DNA from: an uncultured Eubacteriales bacterium
GTDB lineage: Bacteria > Bacillota > Clostridia > Oscillospirales > CAG-272
NCBI GenBank assembly: GCA_934525675.1
Contig: CAKSZH010000018.1
Span: 1 to 34,162 of the forward strand
Length of the DNA stretch: 34,162 bases
Direction: 5' to 3'
Shown: in pieces, positions 33,564 to 34,162 of the stretch
Layout: every line of letters starts with the position of its first letter
Position numbering within the stretch: position 1 is the first letter of the stretch
The notes under the pieces: model-generated
What the model saw: only the letters and a program-made list of their open reading frames with translations
Database searches by the model: none
Told to the model about the DNA's origin: nothing
Position numbers and translations under genes: made by a program

Positions 33564-33959
33564 AATTCACCGTATGAGATCGGCAAGCTGTATTATGAAA
33601 ACGGGCAGACCGAACAGGGGCTTGCTCATCTTGAAAAAGCCGCCGGGCTTGATCTCTGGGCGCGCACGCAGGTCGGACTGTTTTACTGCTACACGCGCGA
33701 TGATTGGGAGCACGGCATGGAACTTCTGACCTCCGCCGCAGAGGAAAACTACGCGCCTGCGCAGGAGGCAGTCCGAAATATTCAAAGCGGGCTGAACGCA
33801 CAGATCTTCACGGGTCTGTGCGATCTTTTTTATTACGCCGCAAACATCATTGATGGGCGCGCGGAAGAAATTCAAGCGCCGTCCGGTGAACCTGTCATCA
33901 GCCGCAGACAACGCCGCGAGGAACAGGCAAAGCGCGACGGTGTGGTGATGCAGATGTGA
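33564..33959 (+). pseudogene. 5'-truncated Sel1/TPR-like fragment, probably the tail of a relaxase-type mobilisation protein
   Basis: An open frame starts just after an in-frame TAA (33561-33563) with no initiation codon. It runs YEIGKLYYENGQTEQGLAHL through repeats with alternating small helices (Sel1/TPR pattern: EKAAGLDLWARTQVGLFYCY, ELLTSAAEENYAPAQEAV). It ends with LCDLFYYAANIIDGRAEEIQ and a basic tail, ISRRQRREEQAKRDG. In clostridial integrative elements, relaxases often end with Sel1 repeats followed by such a short basic tail, which is why I suggest this origin. Codon use is GC-rich, unlike the AT-rich segment joined to it near 33565. It is followed by an integrase gene in the same direction, as at the end of many such elements. 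Confidence 0.5.
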
Positions 33960-33978
33960 TTGATAACAAATTGATAAC
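33960..33978 (+). repeat. tandem TTGATAAC repeats before the integrase gene
   Basis: TTGATAAC occurs at 33960-33967 and 33971-33978, an 11-bp period (one helical turn). A 7-bp inverted repeat (TTCGCCC 33981-33987 / GGGCGAA 34029-34035) follows. Arm-type binding sites of an integrase or excisionase are possible but unproven. Confidence 0.3.
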
Positions 33979-34061
33979 TCTTCGCCCGACCGCTGGATAT
34001 TCACTCGAACCTGTGGTATCTTTGCAGTGGGCGAAAAAAACTTACGAAAGGAAGAATAACA

Positions 34062-34162
34062 ATGGCAAAACGAAGACCGCAAGGTGACGGCAGTGTCTTT
34101 CAACGCAAGGACGGGCGGTGGGAAGGCAGAATTGTCGTCGGGTACAAGGAAAACGGCTATGC
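34062..34162 (+). CDS. tyrosine recombinase/integrase, N-terminal part (runs off the window)
   Basis: The ATG at 34062 follows AAGGAAG by 8 nt. The first 33 codons read MAKRRPQGDGSVFQRKDGRW and then EGRIVVGYKENG. This is the N-terminal DNA-binding (arm-site) beta-sheet of Tn916/phage-type tyrosine integrases, where GDGSVxxRxDGRWEGRIVVG is typical. The core-binding and catalytic domains lie beyond the edge. It marks the end or start of an integrative element, in keeping with the decayed mobile-gene fragments just upstream. Confidence 0.8.
   Translation, partial: MAKRRPQGDGSVFQRKDGRWEGRIVVGYKENGY

Noticed and set aside
1..34162. CRISPR arrays, tRNA or rRNA genes
   Set aside because: No regularly spaced repeats, cloverleaf-like or rRNA-like stretches were seen on reading the window.

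Overview
The window looks like chromosome from an uncultured or gut-type Gram-positive bacterium of the Clostridia (Bacillota). This is inferred from strong AGGAGG-type ribosome binding sites, consensus sigma-A promoters, lipobox lipoproteins without outer-membrane partners, a cyclic-di-GMP-I riboswitch, a LacI-governed glycan locus and a Tn916-like integrase start. Base composition is fairly GC-rich throughout, except for one AT-rich island near 33.0-33.55 kb. No genus can be named from the sequence alone.

Region 1 (1-13.4 kb) is a cell-surface locus. A partial secreted protein runs leftward off the window. Its promoter is followed by a perfect 16-bp palindrome that looks like a repressor operator. 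Divergently, a sigma-A promoter leads into a cyclic-di-GMP-I (GEMM) riboswitch whose 3' end runs into an intrinsic terminator. The controlled operon encodes three small proteins with N-terminal membrane segments and then a secreted, repeat-rich giant of about 3,278 residues with GLUG-like, beta-helix-type repeats. The giant has no visible C-terminal anchor. A plausible reading is a c-di-GMP-controlled adhesin or surface fibre whose small partners hold or export it.

Region 2 (13.4-14.9 kb) is a convergent MATE-family transporter that shares a bidirectional terminator with region 1. Its mRNA leader carries a perfect 15-bp hairpin followed by a U-rich run.

Region 3 (15.1-31.85 kb) is a fructan-type utilisation locus. 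A LacI-family repressor is divergent from a roughly 15.4-kb operon. In order, the operon encodes a cytoplasmic GH32 enzyme, a 69-residue membrane protein, a GH32-like lipoprotein, a complete Opp/Dpp-type ABC importer (substrate-binding lipoprotein, two permeases, two ATPases), a membrane-anchored lectin-like/Ig-like surface protein, a TalC-type transaldolase and a second GH32-like lipoprotein. The genes are tightly packed or overlapping. The inferred scheme is that surface proteins bind and trim a beta-fructoside polymer, the Opp-type importer takes up oligosaccharides, the cytosolic GH32 finishes hydrolysis, and the transaldolase feeds sugar phosphates into central metabolism. Three LacI/cre-like operator sequences flank a consensus promoter.

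Region 4 (31.86-32.75 kb) is a two-gene unit: a YjbR/MmcQ-family protein and a peptide-deformylase-like protein with an altered motif I. Region 5 (32.87-34.16 kb) is decayed mobile DNA. It holds a topoisomerase-type zinc-ribbon scrap, an AT-rich frameshifted gene with its own terminator, a 5'-truncated Sel1/relaxase-tail-like fragment and the first codons of a tyrosine integrase. A roughly 47-nt element is repeated at the 3' ends of both the giant-protein operon and the fructan operon, starting at the last sense codon in each case.
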